Source of the DNA: Branchiostoma floridae
Lineage: Eukaryota; Chordata; Leptocardii; Amphioxiformes; Branchiostomatidae
Assembly: GCF_000003815.2 (NCBI RefSeq)
Contig: NC_049980.1
Span: 24,607,638-24,669,637, forward strand
DNA: 62,000 bases
Direction of reading: 5' to 3'
The position numbers and the translations under genes were made by a program. Shown here one piece after another: positions 53,201 to 60,616 of the stretch (the stretch's first letter is position 1; the number at the start of each line of letters is the position of its first letter). Below the pieces are notes generated by a model that did not search any database, was not told the DNA's origin, and saw nothing but the letters and a program-made list of their open reading frames with translations.

Positions 53201-56200
53201 ATCTACATACATTTTTACTTGTAATGTCATAACAAACCTTATTGTTATATTTAAGTACACTGCTTACAATCTTGCCGTGTTTCATGTGAAGATTTCGTAC
53301 ACTACATTACTCTACCGTTCACTCTTCTGCTCCCAGGAGTACCCTACTCCCGAGCCCGATCTCCAGGTCTGCAGTTCCTACGCCTACGGCAGCTGCTGCA
53401 CGGTTGAACATGACCACCATCTCGCAGTCAGACCGGTCCCCGGTGTGCACAACTTCTCCTGGAACCGATGTGGCACCCTCAGTCCGCAGTATGTACCACC
53501 AGACATCTGCCACTTTCCGCGTAGAAAATATCACAGTAGAAAACATGCTTCCCCTCGCAAACCTTATTTTGTGTAGGCTGTGTCGATGATGACGATATTC
53601 TACGATGAAATGTTGCGTCTATGGGAATTTTAGATTTTTAGGTCGAGTCTATTCTTGTACTGTTATTATTAGGAAGGAATACAATGACATGAATGTCAAC
53701 GAATTCAAAACCATTAGTGTGTTTTACATTGCATTTATTTTGATTAATGGTAAGCAGAAACTTCTTGTTTCATGAACCCAGCGCTGTTCCGGGACTTACT
53801 AGCTACAGACAGAATCATGTGTAAGGTAAGATGCCTCTAACACGTTATTTTAACCCCGCAGGTGTGAAAACTTCATGATCGATCTGGAGTGCTTCAACAG
53901 CTGTTCCCCCGACATCCGACGGCTGTCCATACCTACAGACTCTGGCTCCGCCATCCCCGTCTGCGCGTCATTCTGCGACCGCTGGTTCAGCGCCTGCAGG
54001 AATGACGTCACTTGCGTCGGTGTGTAGTTTCGCTTCCTCCCGCTACAAGGCGCTGTTCAAATATGCGTTCATGACGGAGGGCAATGACGTTATATAACTT
54101 CCTTGCGGAGGGGTAACTTTGGAAATGATTTTTAGACTGCTCACATCTTTTTGTTGGTCACTTTGGTCAGAGGATTTGGGGTGAAAATTTACACGACATG
54201 CGTACGTATGTATCCCCTATGTATTACATTGTGCACAATCCAGATAAAAATATATTCACCAAACGGCAGAGTTGTCCATCATTTAAGTAGTACAACATAC
54301 CACAAGATACAGGAAGTCTGTATGGCGACTTTAAACCGTTTTAAGTGTGTAGTTGTCTTGCTTTTGAATGGTACTGTTTGTTACAAGTGTTAATGCTTGT
54401 CTCACCTGTTCAGCTAACTGGAGGTCCGACTGGGACATGGACGACAATAACAGGAACAACTGTCCGGAGGGTTCATCCTGCAAAACGTTTGATGAGGTGG
54501 GACCTTTGTATTATACTGGAGAATGTTGTCTAATGGTCGCGAGATAAATCTGATATATGATTACCTACACTGTACTACATCATTCTTCCTTGTGACGTCA
54601 CCGTGACGTCAACCACGCAGTTGGCTACAGGCTCATTTCTATAGGATAACAGATTGTCACCATGGGGATAGTCAGTCCATGGGAAGTCACACTTTCTCCC
54701 TCCATCCGAAGTAGGCAAATGAAACCTAATGGTGGCCACCCCCTTCCCGGCAAATATTGTCCCTATAGTCTGAGGGTAGTTAGTCTGGTAGAGACGAACT
54801 GGTAGGAGAGTAAAATCGAACCTTCCGTCCATTTAGATGTACGGGGACGCCCAGACGTTGTGCGAGACGTTCTTCGGAAGTGAGTTCCAGTATAACAGCA
54901 CGGACAAGTGTGTGGACATCCCCCTCCACTCATCACCTGCCCAGGACCAAGGTACATAACTAATGGCCGCCTTAGAGTAGTGTCTATACGATAATGGTAC
55001 ATCGCTTGTCTTTGCTGTCATGGTGAGACTTAAGTATCAATTGTGAAAAAAGATAGCTTTTGATATGTCATGGGAAGCCATTTTTGTTTTGTATTATTTT
55101 CAAAATTTGACAAAGACACCACTTTGTTTTCCTATTCATTTTGTTCCCTCAGACCATGCTCATGCAGCCCATCATGCCAGCCATGATCACGCCGATCACG
55201 ACCATCATGAGCACGAGGGACACCATTCCAGCGAAGAAGGCCACAGTCATGAGACGCACCATCCTGGACACAGCCCGGACAGCCACGGCGACCATGGGCA
55301 CGACGAACATCACCATGGGCACGACGAGCATCACCATGGACACGACGAACATCACCATGGACACGACGAGCATCACCATGGGCACGACGAGCATCACCAT
55401 GGTGACCACGGGCACGAGACGCACCATGACGACGACCCAGCGGCTCACGGAGAGCACGATCACGGGAGCCACCACCGTGGCAGTAGGGACGATGTTAGGT
55501 CTGTGCAGCCCTTGTCATGGCCGGTTCACCAGTGTGTGTGGCAGACCGGTCTCAAGGACCATGGCGGCTTGGTGAAGGTAACTCGAAAACTTTACATACA
55601 CATAGACTTCACTAGTGACGTCGGAGAAGCATACACCTGTGAATTTGTTGAAAACAAAGAAACTAAAATGGAATAATGCGCGTCAGACAGACGAAGTCAT
55701 CGAACTGTTTGATCACGACATCAAAATACCCTTCAGTCTTAATAAAATGCTTGTATTTGACGGTGGATGAGCTTGGTGCAACTGCGCTGTATTCAGACGA
55801 TGGTTGGCGACATGGCTCTTTATGAGTTTCCCCTCAATCCAGATAAACAAGGCAGGAGATGCTAAAAGATGACTACAAAACTACCAGGTGCGACTCGCCC
55901 TCCCCCAGGCCACAAATGTATCTTTCTTGCGGTCACGTCAATATCCATGAGCTAACATTTCCCTGTTCTCCTCCTCAGACGTGCAGCTTCCAGAAGCGGC
56001 ACTACAGCAGCGTGCTCCGCCTGGCGTACTCCGGAGGGCTCATCCTCGCCAACTGCACGGAGTGCTGCAAGCGGTGGTACTTCACCATCAACGGCATCGA
56101 GTGCCAGAAGCCGGGCGGGATCGATGCCATCGTCATGAAGATGGAACACGAAGGCAACATGGTGCACCAACATCAGCAGTTTGAAGGTACATGATGAGAT

Positions 56201-56920
56201 TTAATAATGAATAAGGGATTCCGAGTATCTCCGTAACAGAGTGGGTAGAGAGGTATAGGATGAACACAGACAAGTAGTCGACAAGTATGAAGAAATCACT
56301 TATAACTTTATCATGTCGTACTTTCTTTCTATCTACTTCTTTCTATCGTTTTCTTTCTTTCTATCCGTCCTTCTTGAAATATGATAGCACAACATTAAAA
56401 CATTAGTCATAAGTAAAGATTGTGTATCTTTTTGAAAGGCTTCTTACTTTACTTTGTCGTTCCCCGGAAGAACAGCCGTAGCCTCTACCAGGCTCCACGG
56501 GCCGCAGAAAAAAATAGTAGAGATAGGCCAAATAAGACAGACAACACGCCAGAGGAGTAAGATGTCTGAGGAGTGCAGTTTTCGACTTATTTTTCCACCA
56601 GCGCCCTGTGGAGCCTGGTAGAGGCTTGCCTAATCGTGTCCCGGCTTGGAAATGAGAGCCTGACATGGCATTTCTTTCTATCGTTAATACAGTATTGATG
56701 TCTAACTTCGCCACGTACATATTTGTCCTTTTTTCCATAAACATTAGGATACTGTGACAAGGTGGGAGCGGGTGTGCTTGACGTGGAGCTGCGCGTGCAG
56801 GACTGTACTGAGCACATGCCTCACCACGGGCACAGCGGCGCCATGGACCCCGGGGACGCGCAGACCGGCGGACACTGCTTCTCACGAATCATGGTCGAGG
56901 AAGTCGGCATGAGCCCTTAA
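44002..56920 (+). CDS. Secreted protein: four folate-receptor modules, His-rich linker and CTHRC1 C-terminal domain (17 exons)
   Basis: Seventeen exons join in frame into 3288 nt (1095 codons plus TAA): 44002-44279, 47665-47908, 48401-48584, 49033-49204, 49641-49756, 50187-50335, 50593-50784, 51031-51182, 51810-52056, 52434-52673, 53337-53488, 53862-54019, 54414-54496, 54837-54951, 55153-55577, 55979-56186, 56748-56920. All introns are GT-AG and every phase matches. Residues 1-19 are a signal peptide. Folate-receptor-type modules span Cys35-Cys201, Cys233-Cys408, Cys438-Cys604 and Cys649-Cys814, each with 16 cysteines, the number in vertebrate folate receptors. Residues 828-935 are His-rich and residues from about 955 match the CTHRC1 C-terminal domain. 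There is no GPI or membrane tail, so the product should be secreted. The start ATG has A at -3 and G at +4. Ligand and function are not known; pterin-contact residues are poorly kept. Domain calls are family recognition, and the joined model is inferred from splice signals. Confidence 0.9.
44797..45110 (+). mobile_element. tRNA-derived SINE in intron 1
   Basis: The head reads TGGCCGAGCGGG (polymerase III A box, 44802-44813), followed 27 bp later by GTTCGAGTTC (B box, 44841-44850), the layout of a Leu/Ser-like tRNA. A non-tRNA body follows, with a GGCGCCGCCC...GCGCC inverted segment and a tail of repeated GACTTTGACTC-type units. It lies in the same orientation as the host gene. Exact ends are not fixed. 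Confidence 0.65.
45727..45751. repeat. (TA)n microsatellite in intron 1
   Basis: About 12 TA units. Confidence 0.9.
47665..47908 (+). CDS. Exon 2: core of folate-receptor module 1
   Basis: The acceptor is gtgcag|g and the donor CAG|gtacgc (phase 0). The exon encodes 81 residues with nine cysteines in the folate-receptor spacing: CQDF, ECFYRCSP, VPVCMQFCDDW, ACREDMTCADNW and NKCRSEERC. It ends with TFAQ. The residue matching the pterin-contacting Asp81 of human folate receptor alpha is Val101. No intron interrupts this core, unlike modules 2 and 4. Confidence 0.93.
48401..48584 (+). CDS. Exon 3: end of module 1 and first cysteine of module 2
   Basis: The acceptor is ttccag|gtg and the donor G|gtaaga (phase 1). 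VFRNGRGLCESIW (Cys183) and Cys201 complete the 16 cysteines of module 1. A linker of about 30 residues follows. Cys233 near the exon end aligns with Cys35 of module 1, so it belongs to module 2. Module borders are therefore staggered relative to exon borders. Confidence 0.92.
49033..49204 (+). CDS. Exon 4: N-terminal part of folate-receptor module 2
   Basis: The acceptor is atccag|ac and the donor AG|gtggga (phase 2). It encodes a HKKKPSPEPKL segment followed by C-x-x-Y-x4-SCC and W-x-x-CGPLSPR. The intron splits the final Arg codon at the same place as in exons 1 and 8 (Gln in exon 11), direct evidence of exon-block duplication. Confidence 0.92.
49641..49756 (+). CDS. Exon 5: first half of module 2 core
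   Basis: The acceptor is tgcaaag|g and the donor GAAG|gtaggt (phase 1). It carries CEEF and ECFYQCSP. Using gtaggt at 49757 keeps the frame into exon 6 (VVEG-IPLC); the next possible GT at 49761 does not. The intron after it has no counterpart in the other modules. Confidence 0.9.
50187..50335 (+). CDS. Exon 6: second half of module 2 core
   Basis: The acceptor is cctcccag|gc and the donor GAC|gtaagt (phase 0). It encodes IPLCSHFCDGMFNAC, TCAVNWATDW and NKCKPDSKC, completing the nine core cysteines of module 2. The position of folate-receptor His135 is Ala here. Confidence 0.92.
50593..50784 (+). CDS. Exon 7: end of module 2 and first cysteine of module 3
   Basis: The acceptor is attgcag|gtc and the donor AAG|gtgatg (phase 0). 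VFKNAKAMCESVW (Cys390) and Cys408 close module 2. A Lys/Ala-rich linker follows. Cys438 in WGCLGDRKHK aligns with Cys35 of module 1 and opens module 3, the KHK corresponding to the KHHK segment of folate receptors. Confidence 0.92.
51031..51182 (+). CDS. Exon 8: N-terminal part of folate-receptor module 3
   Basis: The acceptor is tctactag|agg (phase 0) and the donor AG|gtacgt (phase 2). It encodes PGPEPDLQVCSEY, SCC and RCGTMSPR. PEPDLQVCS is shared word for word with exon 11, suggesting that modules 3 and 4 are the most recently separated pair. Confidence 0.92.
51586..51777. mobile_element. Harbinger-like MITE in intron 8
   Basis: The terminal inverted repeats extend about 40 bp with few mismatches (outer part GGCTTAGGT, then ACATTTCCAAACCGG). 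They are flanked by identical TTA trinucleotides (51583-51585 and 51778-51780), as produced by PIF/Harbinger transposases. At 192 bp it is non-autonomous. Confidence 0.75.
51810..52056 (+). CDS. Exon 9: core of folate-receptor module 3
   Basis: The acceptor is cattacag|g and the donor GAG|gtaaga (phase 0). It is an uninterrupted core with nine cysteines (CEQF, NCHYHCDP, IPICSSFCDDF, ACRDDLTC, NNCRPDSKC). A 192-bp Harbinger-like MITE ends only about 32 bp upstream of this acceptor. Confidence 0.93.
52434..52673 (+). CDS. Exon 10: end of module 3, His-rich linker, first cysteine of module 4
   Basis: The acceptor is cccccag|gtg; the donor AAG|gttcgt is weaker than the others but keeps phase 0. 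VYVDGRGLCNNIW and Cys604 close module 3. The linker (residues about 605-648) contains HADHHHDDGHGH, a smaller relative of the large His-rich segment further on. Cys649 (WACVRHDD) opens module 4. Confidence 0.9.
52867..53040. mobile_element. pogo/Tigger-like MITE in intron 10
   Basis: The ends CAGTAGAAGCC and GGCTTCCATTG are inverted (CA[GA]TRGAAGCC type), each flanked by TA, the target duplication of Tc1/mariner-superfamily elements. Internally an ATTTCGTGCAATTA-like motif recurs. The 174-bp element has no coding capacity. Confidence 0.65.
53337..53488 (+). CDS. Exon 11: N-terminal part of folate-receptor module 4
   Basis: The acceptor is gctcccag|gag and the donor CA|gtatgt (phase 2). It encodes PTPEPDLQVCSSY, GSCC, a VEHDHH patch and NFSWNRCGTLSP. 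NFS is a potential N-glycosylation site. The split codon gives Gln where the other modules have Arg. Confidence 0.91.
53862..54019 (+). CDS. Exon 12: first part of module 4 core
   Basis: The acceptor is ccccgcag|g and the donor G|gtgtgt (phase 1). It encodes CENF, ECFNSCSP, IPVCASFCDRW and ACRNDVTC. Read-through of the donor reaches a TAG within three codons, so splicing is required. The intron here lies at a different place from the extra intron of module 2. Confidence 0.9.
54414..54496 (+). CDS. Exon 13: second part of module 4 core
   Basis: The acceptor is ctgttcag|ct and the donor GAG|gtggga (phase 0). The 27 residues restore the family pattern TC-x-x-NW-x-x-[GD]W across the junction (TCVANWRSDW), followed by NNCPEGSSC and TFDE. 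Confidence 0.88.
54837..54951 (+). CDS. Exon 14: end of folate-receptor module 4
   Basis: The acceptor is ccatttag|atg and the donor G|gtacat (phase 1). MYGDAQTLCETFF and Cys814 complete the 16 cysteines of module 4. YNSTDKC holds a potential N-glycosylation site. Retention of the next intron would end the protein three codons on (TAA near 54957), giving a form without the His-rich and CTHRC1 parts. Confidence 0.88.
55153..55577 (+). CDS. Exon 15: His-rich segment and start of the CTHRC1 domain
   Basis: The acceptor is a strong pyrimidine tract with ccctcag|ac; the donor is AAG|gtaact (phase 0). Residues 828-935 hold about 48 histidines among Asp, Glu and Gly, including five head-to-tail GHDEHHH repeats. 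The last residues (QCVWQTGLKDHGGLVK) match the start of the CTHRC1 C-terminal domain. The same exon thus carries both the linker and the domain start, which argues against two separate genes. Confidence 0.88.
55296..55400 (+). repeat. Coding minisatellite, five 21-bp units
   Basis: Five head-to-tail units encode GHDEHHH and differ only at synonymous third positions (GGG/GGA and GAA/GAG). The protein repeat is therefore perfect while the DNA has drifted slightly, consistent with selection on the peptide. Confidence 0.92.
55979..56186 (+). CDS. Exon 16: central CTHRC1-type domain
   Basis: The acceptor is cctcctcag|acg and the donor G|gtacat (phase 1). The hallmark is CCKRWYFTINGIEC, which lines up with the CC-x-RWYFT-x-NG-x-EC core of CTHRC1, preceded by TCSF, S-x-LRL and SGGLIL. 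NCTECC contains a potential N-glycosylation site. Confidence 0.92.
56480..56626. mobile_element. Short inverted-repeat element in intron 16
   Basis: AGCCTCTACCAGGCTCCAC at the left is repeated inverted at the right (GTGGAGCCTGGTAGAGGCT), with similarity continuing inward. No target duplication is clear, so the class is open. A diverged relative may lie at 197-411. Confidence 0.5.
56748..56920 (+). CDS. Exon 17: end of the CTHRC1-type domain and stop
   Basis: The acceptor is aacattag|ga. YCDKVGAGVLDVELRVQDC parallels the C-x-x-x-GAG-x-x-DV stretch of CTHRC1, and DAQTGG...SRIMVEEV its end. A His-containing insertion (HMPHHGHSG) and one additional cysteine (HCFSR) set it apart from the vertebrate protein. 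TAA is at 56918-56920. Confidence 0.92.
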
Positions 56921-57103
56921 ACATTCACGTCTAGTTCTAATGTATTCCCACAATCTAGTCAGCTAATGCTTCTCTCCGTTGTAGTCCTCGGCGTATGATA
57001 TAATCTTTCTTTTGTTTTGCTGTTTGATTAGATTTCTTTTTGATTGTATTGTGTTTGTCTTGTTTCTGATACTGGTGTGTCACTTTTCAGTAATCGATCA
57101 TAA

Positions 57104-57109
57104 AATAAA
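57104..57109 (+). terminator. Poly(A) signal of the 17-exon gene
   Basis: A canonical AATAAA lies 184 bp after the stop codon, in AT-rich sequence with downstream T/G-rich stretches. Confidence 0.6.
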
Positions 57110-58529
57110 TCTTACGAAGATGCATATGCGTGTCCAGTTATGTGTGTCTCCCTTCCATTCTTTGTCTTTTGTGCCGCGATTGTTCAATATAACAATAACT
57201 ATGCACACAGACACGTCTATTGAAATCATGCCATGGAGCATGTATGCAGACAACCGTACATTATCTCCGCCAAAATTGATAGGGATCAAATACACATGAA
57301 ATTTTTTAAACTACGTACCGATCTTAACCTTTTTTTAAAGAACACCATGTCGAATAGGCCTACTTGCTACTACTAGTACCTATTCAGTAGTAGAAAGATC
57401 TATCGCGCGGCACTCCGACCTTTCTTTGTCTTTGTACCGGGCACTTCATCAATGTGTCAGGTCAAAATACTAATCTATCGACAGCCTTTCATAGATAATT
57501 CACTGTGAATGAATGATAACTTAGACAGCGGTGGTTACTTGAGAAAGGAGCGACGATCGGGTCCTGCTTGTCCTTGCTTAAAACGTCTTTGGCACAAGAC
57601 AAAGTCTGTTTGAATCCTCCCCTAGGCTATACGCATTTTCTTTCAGGCAAAAACAAAACAAAAACAGGTCGGACACGTTACCCCACCCCGTCCCCTGGTC
57701 ATTCTGAAGATACCATTACATATGTCTTCATTCAAATTAATGACCCCGCTACAATCATCGATAATAAAAAGGCGGTGACCCAATAAGCCCCACCATGGCA
57801 ACCGCACGGCCAGCTGAATAGGGGGGTCGCACCGGTCGACCCGGGAGTAGCGATGTAGCGCGCACGGATCGAGCACCCTCCGTGTTTACCTGGACGCACT
57901 CTTGCATTACTTGTCCGACGTACTTCAATACTGATGTGTGTGTTTGCTCGGGGCACAGGATAAACATTTGCGGGACACGGTCCACACGGAGAGCTAACGT
58001 TGCTTTTAGAAGGACCCGGCGGCCTTGCGAGCTTTATGTGCGTATCTATTTGTGTACTATTGGAAAAAGCCACAGGACAAACAGGTGTCTGTCAACGTGG
58101 GGATCCGATTGACGAGAAGATCGCAGCAAGCAGCAGGTGATACGGGATTATGCCGAGCTCAGCTGACAATCCATGTTTACCCCACAGACCGACTCTGTAA
58201 ACTAGTAAACGTGTTTTGTTTATTGTGACAAGCTTTTTGTACAAGGCGGCCGGGCCTGCGACTGACAGGACTTGAGGGAGAACTGTTGCTACGGACTCCT
58301 GACGACACGGAGCTGATTCACGGCACGGGGACAGGGGTTGTGATCCGCCTTCTACATTCTCCGCAGCAGTATGCGTGGTAAGGAATATCAATCATTCTTC
58401 AGGCTCCATTTCAGCTCAGCTAAGACGAGGATGTGCATGAATGCGACACTTTCTTCACAAACAAGTCGCCGGGTTTGGGTTACGTTGGTGTAGGGAGAAA
58501 CTAGGACAACTACATGACTTTGGCTGAAC
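57110..58529. other. Intergenic stretch upstream of the 319-aa ORF
   Basis: The second half (about 57770-58500) is richer in GC and CpG than its surroundings and may contain the promoter and 5' leader of the 319-aa ORF. No coding exon is supported; ORFs on both strands lack domains. Confidence 0.4.
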
Positions 58530-59489
58530 ATGGCGACGGCAGAATGGGAGCATTCCTCTTGTATTACTATGGACGCTGTCGCTGATCTTGGTCTTTTAAG
58601 GTACATTAAGATTTCCAAACGTCTTTCTGAGGTTAAGGAGGAACCTGAGAAACTTCCCGCCCTACAGCAGGCCCGTCAGGTGGACCCGCCGAGTCTGTCA
58701 CAGAGACGCCTTTCGGGCTATTTCGTGTCGTCGGAGAGTTTTCCGAATGTGGGCTTGTCACGAAGAAGGAGGTCATTTGAAGGTGGCTTCGCGAAAGGCC
58801 CCAATATTGTTGGCAACTCGTGCACGTTACATGCTAAAGACACGATGCAGAAACGGAAGGAACAAGACAATGACGAGGAGAGGAGGACGACACTGCCCCC
58901 GCTGGTCACGAATACGAGGAAAAAGAGACAAAACTCAAACGGTTGCCCACGGATGCTAGGCTGGCCTAGGTATCGCAGGGGGCGTTCGAACCGTGTTGAG
59001 AAGCCACAGTACTCCTTCAGGATCAAATCGGGCATTTCGACAGATGCTGAGGACTCGGGGGCCAACGTAGACAGCTCGCTGGACGATGAGAAGTCACCGA
59101 GAGTAATTGACGTTTCCGTGAACATGCCAACTAAAGAAAAGACGGAGACTGTGCTTGATAAGGGGGAAGTGACATTGCCACAGGGGCCACAGGCGATGCC
59201 AAAGCTGCCGACACAAAGGAGGACAAGTCTGCCAAGGATCGAGAAGAGCATCACGAGACATACCGTCCATCAAAGCTTTAGCTTTGACATTTTGCCTCGC
59301 GAAAAATTGCCCTCACCCAACATAGATGCTGATGGCCCCGCGGGGAAAACAGGAAAAACACCTCCAGTCGTTCAGCGCAATTTACATATTCGCCTTCCGG
59401 ACATTTACGAGCGGCAGCGAACGCTTCACTGCAGAAACCCGTCAGACTTCGGGTCTTGGCAGGTTTCACGGGAGGAGGACGAAGATTAG
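58530..59489 (+). CDS. Uncharacterised basic, low-complexity protein (319 aa), single exon
   Basis: This intron-free ORF starts at an ATG with A at -3 and G at +4; a second in-frame Met is at residue 14. I do not recognise a family. The protein is hydrophilic and rich in Arg, Lys, Ser and Pro, with no signal peptide or membrane segment, and is probably largely disordered and intracellular. Basophilic-kinase-type sites R-R-x-S occur at residues 59-62 (RRLS), 79-82 (RRRS) and 230-233 (RRTS). A motif R-R-T-[ST]-L-P-x-[LI] occurs twice (118-125 and 230-237). The N-terminal 30 residues contain the only hydrophobic helix-like stretch. An AATAAA lies 252 bp after the stop. It could be a single-exon gene or the last exon of a larger one. 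Confidence 0.6.
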   Translation: MATAEWEHSSCITMDAVADLGLLRYIKISKRLSEVKEEPEKLPALQQARQVDPPSLSQRRLSGYFVSSESFPNVGLSRRRRSFEGGFAKGPNIVGNSCTLHAKDTMQKRKEQDNDEERRTTLPPLVTNTRKKRQNSNGCPRMLGWPRYRRGRSNRVEKPQYSFRIKSGISTDAEDSGANVDSSLDDEKSPRVIDVSVNMPTKEKTETVLDKGEVTLPQGPQAMPKLPTQRRTSLPRIEKSITRHTVHQSFSFDILPREKLPSPNIDADGPAGKTGKTPPVVQRNLHIRLPDIYERQRTLHCRNPSDFGSWQVSREEDED

Positions 59490-59740
59490 GGTAAAGATGT
59501 GTTTCAAAAATCAGGCAATCAACGTCTTAGACAATCATACTCTTAATCAGCAGAACTGTTTATGATCGTAACATTGGAGTTTTTCTAAATGTACTAGTGT
59601 CACTGTCTCGTAGGATATTCACGTTCTAGTGAATTGTATTTCAGACCATGAGATGTGATATTGAAGCAAGCAAAGGCAGTGCTATACATGTTATATTACT
59701 GTGCGTTTAATTAACGAAATGTTTGCTAGAACAGTGAAGA

Positions 59741-59746
59741 AATAAA
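59741..59746 (+). terminator. Poly(A) signal after the 319-aa ORF
   Basis: AATAAA lies 252 bp downstream of the stop codon. A second AATAAA at 60088-60093 could serve as an alternative distal signal. Confidence 0.5.
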
Positions 59747-59867
59747 CTGAATGATGATAAGATTCTCATATGTGTCATTTAACGTTACCAGCCACATATA
59801 ACAGAAAAGCTTTCACTCAAGTAGACCTGTTCTGCAGGTCATGTTGAAAACAGATTTGCCACATGTA

Positions 59868-60064
59868 TGTATGTATGTGTGTGTGTGCGTGAATGTGTGT
59901 GTATGTCTATGTAACGTTATAGGTGTATTTGCGTGTGAATGTGTGCGCGCGTGTGAGTGTGTGTACGTGCGTGCATGTTTCACGGTGCCTGCCTACCCCC
60001 TCTGTCTCTCTCTCTCTCTCTCTCTCTGTGCCTGCGTGCGTGTAAGTGTAAGTGTGTGCGTGTG
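59868..60064. repeat. (TG)n and (TC)n microsatellite region
   Basis: Interrupted TG-rich repeats, then a (TC)n run near 60005-60027, then further TG-rich sequence. It lies in the 3' flank of the 319-aa ORF and may belong to its 3' untranslated region if the distal poly(A) signal is used. Confidence 0.85.
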
Positions 60065-60093
60065 AATGTGTCTGGCCAAGAGAAAAAAATAAA

Positions 60094-60614
60094 GTAGCTT
60101 TTTAGACGGTCTGTGCTGGAGTTTTACGAATGTAGTAATCTTAGTAGTGTAATGCATGTCAACACGATAAATTGAGAATGCTTGAATGATTTGTCTTATT
60201 TGGTATGTTGGTAGGCAGAAATCAAGGTGATCTTGGCTCCTTGCATTAATGAAACCTCGGAATGATTAGATTATGGGCATTGGGCACCCTGACGACCTTT
60301 TATGGAAATGCAGCGGAAGGTCTGGTTTTAATACATTATGCTCTGAAGAAGCTATGGTCACGAGCTTTTTGTGAGTAGAGAGCGCTTGTGGTCGGGAAGA
60401 AATGACGTAATTTTGGACTCTCTAGTAACTTTCGGCCGGCGACCTAGATAAGTCAAGAAGGTATGAAAGAATTTTCATGATTTTTGACCCGTGGGTAACT
60501 TTGATGAAAGCTCCTTTAGTGATATGTAGATTATTTAAACTAAAACTTGATTTCCATGATCAACTGCAGTGAGGAACATTTATATTTTAACCGTGCTGTA
60601 AAGCAGGAACATGC
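60094..60614. other. Intergenic stretch, nothing recognised
   Basis: No gene or repeat recognised between the distal poly(A) signal and the CGTACG-rich element. Confidence 0.5.
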
Positions 60615-60616
60615 TA

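Noticed and set aside
55065-55152. Possible alternative start (Met at 55065) leading into the His-rich exon, which would make a separate CTHRC1-like gene
   Set aside because: A strong pyrimidine-rich acceptor at 55152 joins in phase with exon 14, and the leader encoded before it is a poor signal peptide. It remains the main alternative to the fusion model.
55149-55475. Minus-strand ORF rich in Val and Met opposite exon 15
   Set aside because: It is the shadow of the His-rich coding repeat on the other strand.
56403-56885. 160-codon minus-strand ORF
   Set aside because: It overlaps intron 16, its inverted-repeat element and exon 17 on the other strand; an antisense artefact.
57732-58073. 113-codon minus-strand ORF in the GC-rich region before the 319-aa gene
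   Set aside because: No domain; the open frame follows from high GC content, and the region fits better as promoter/leader.
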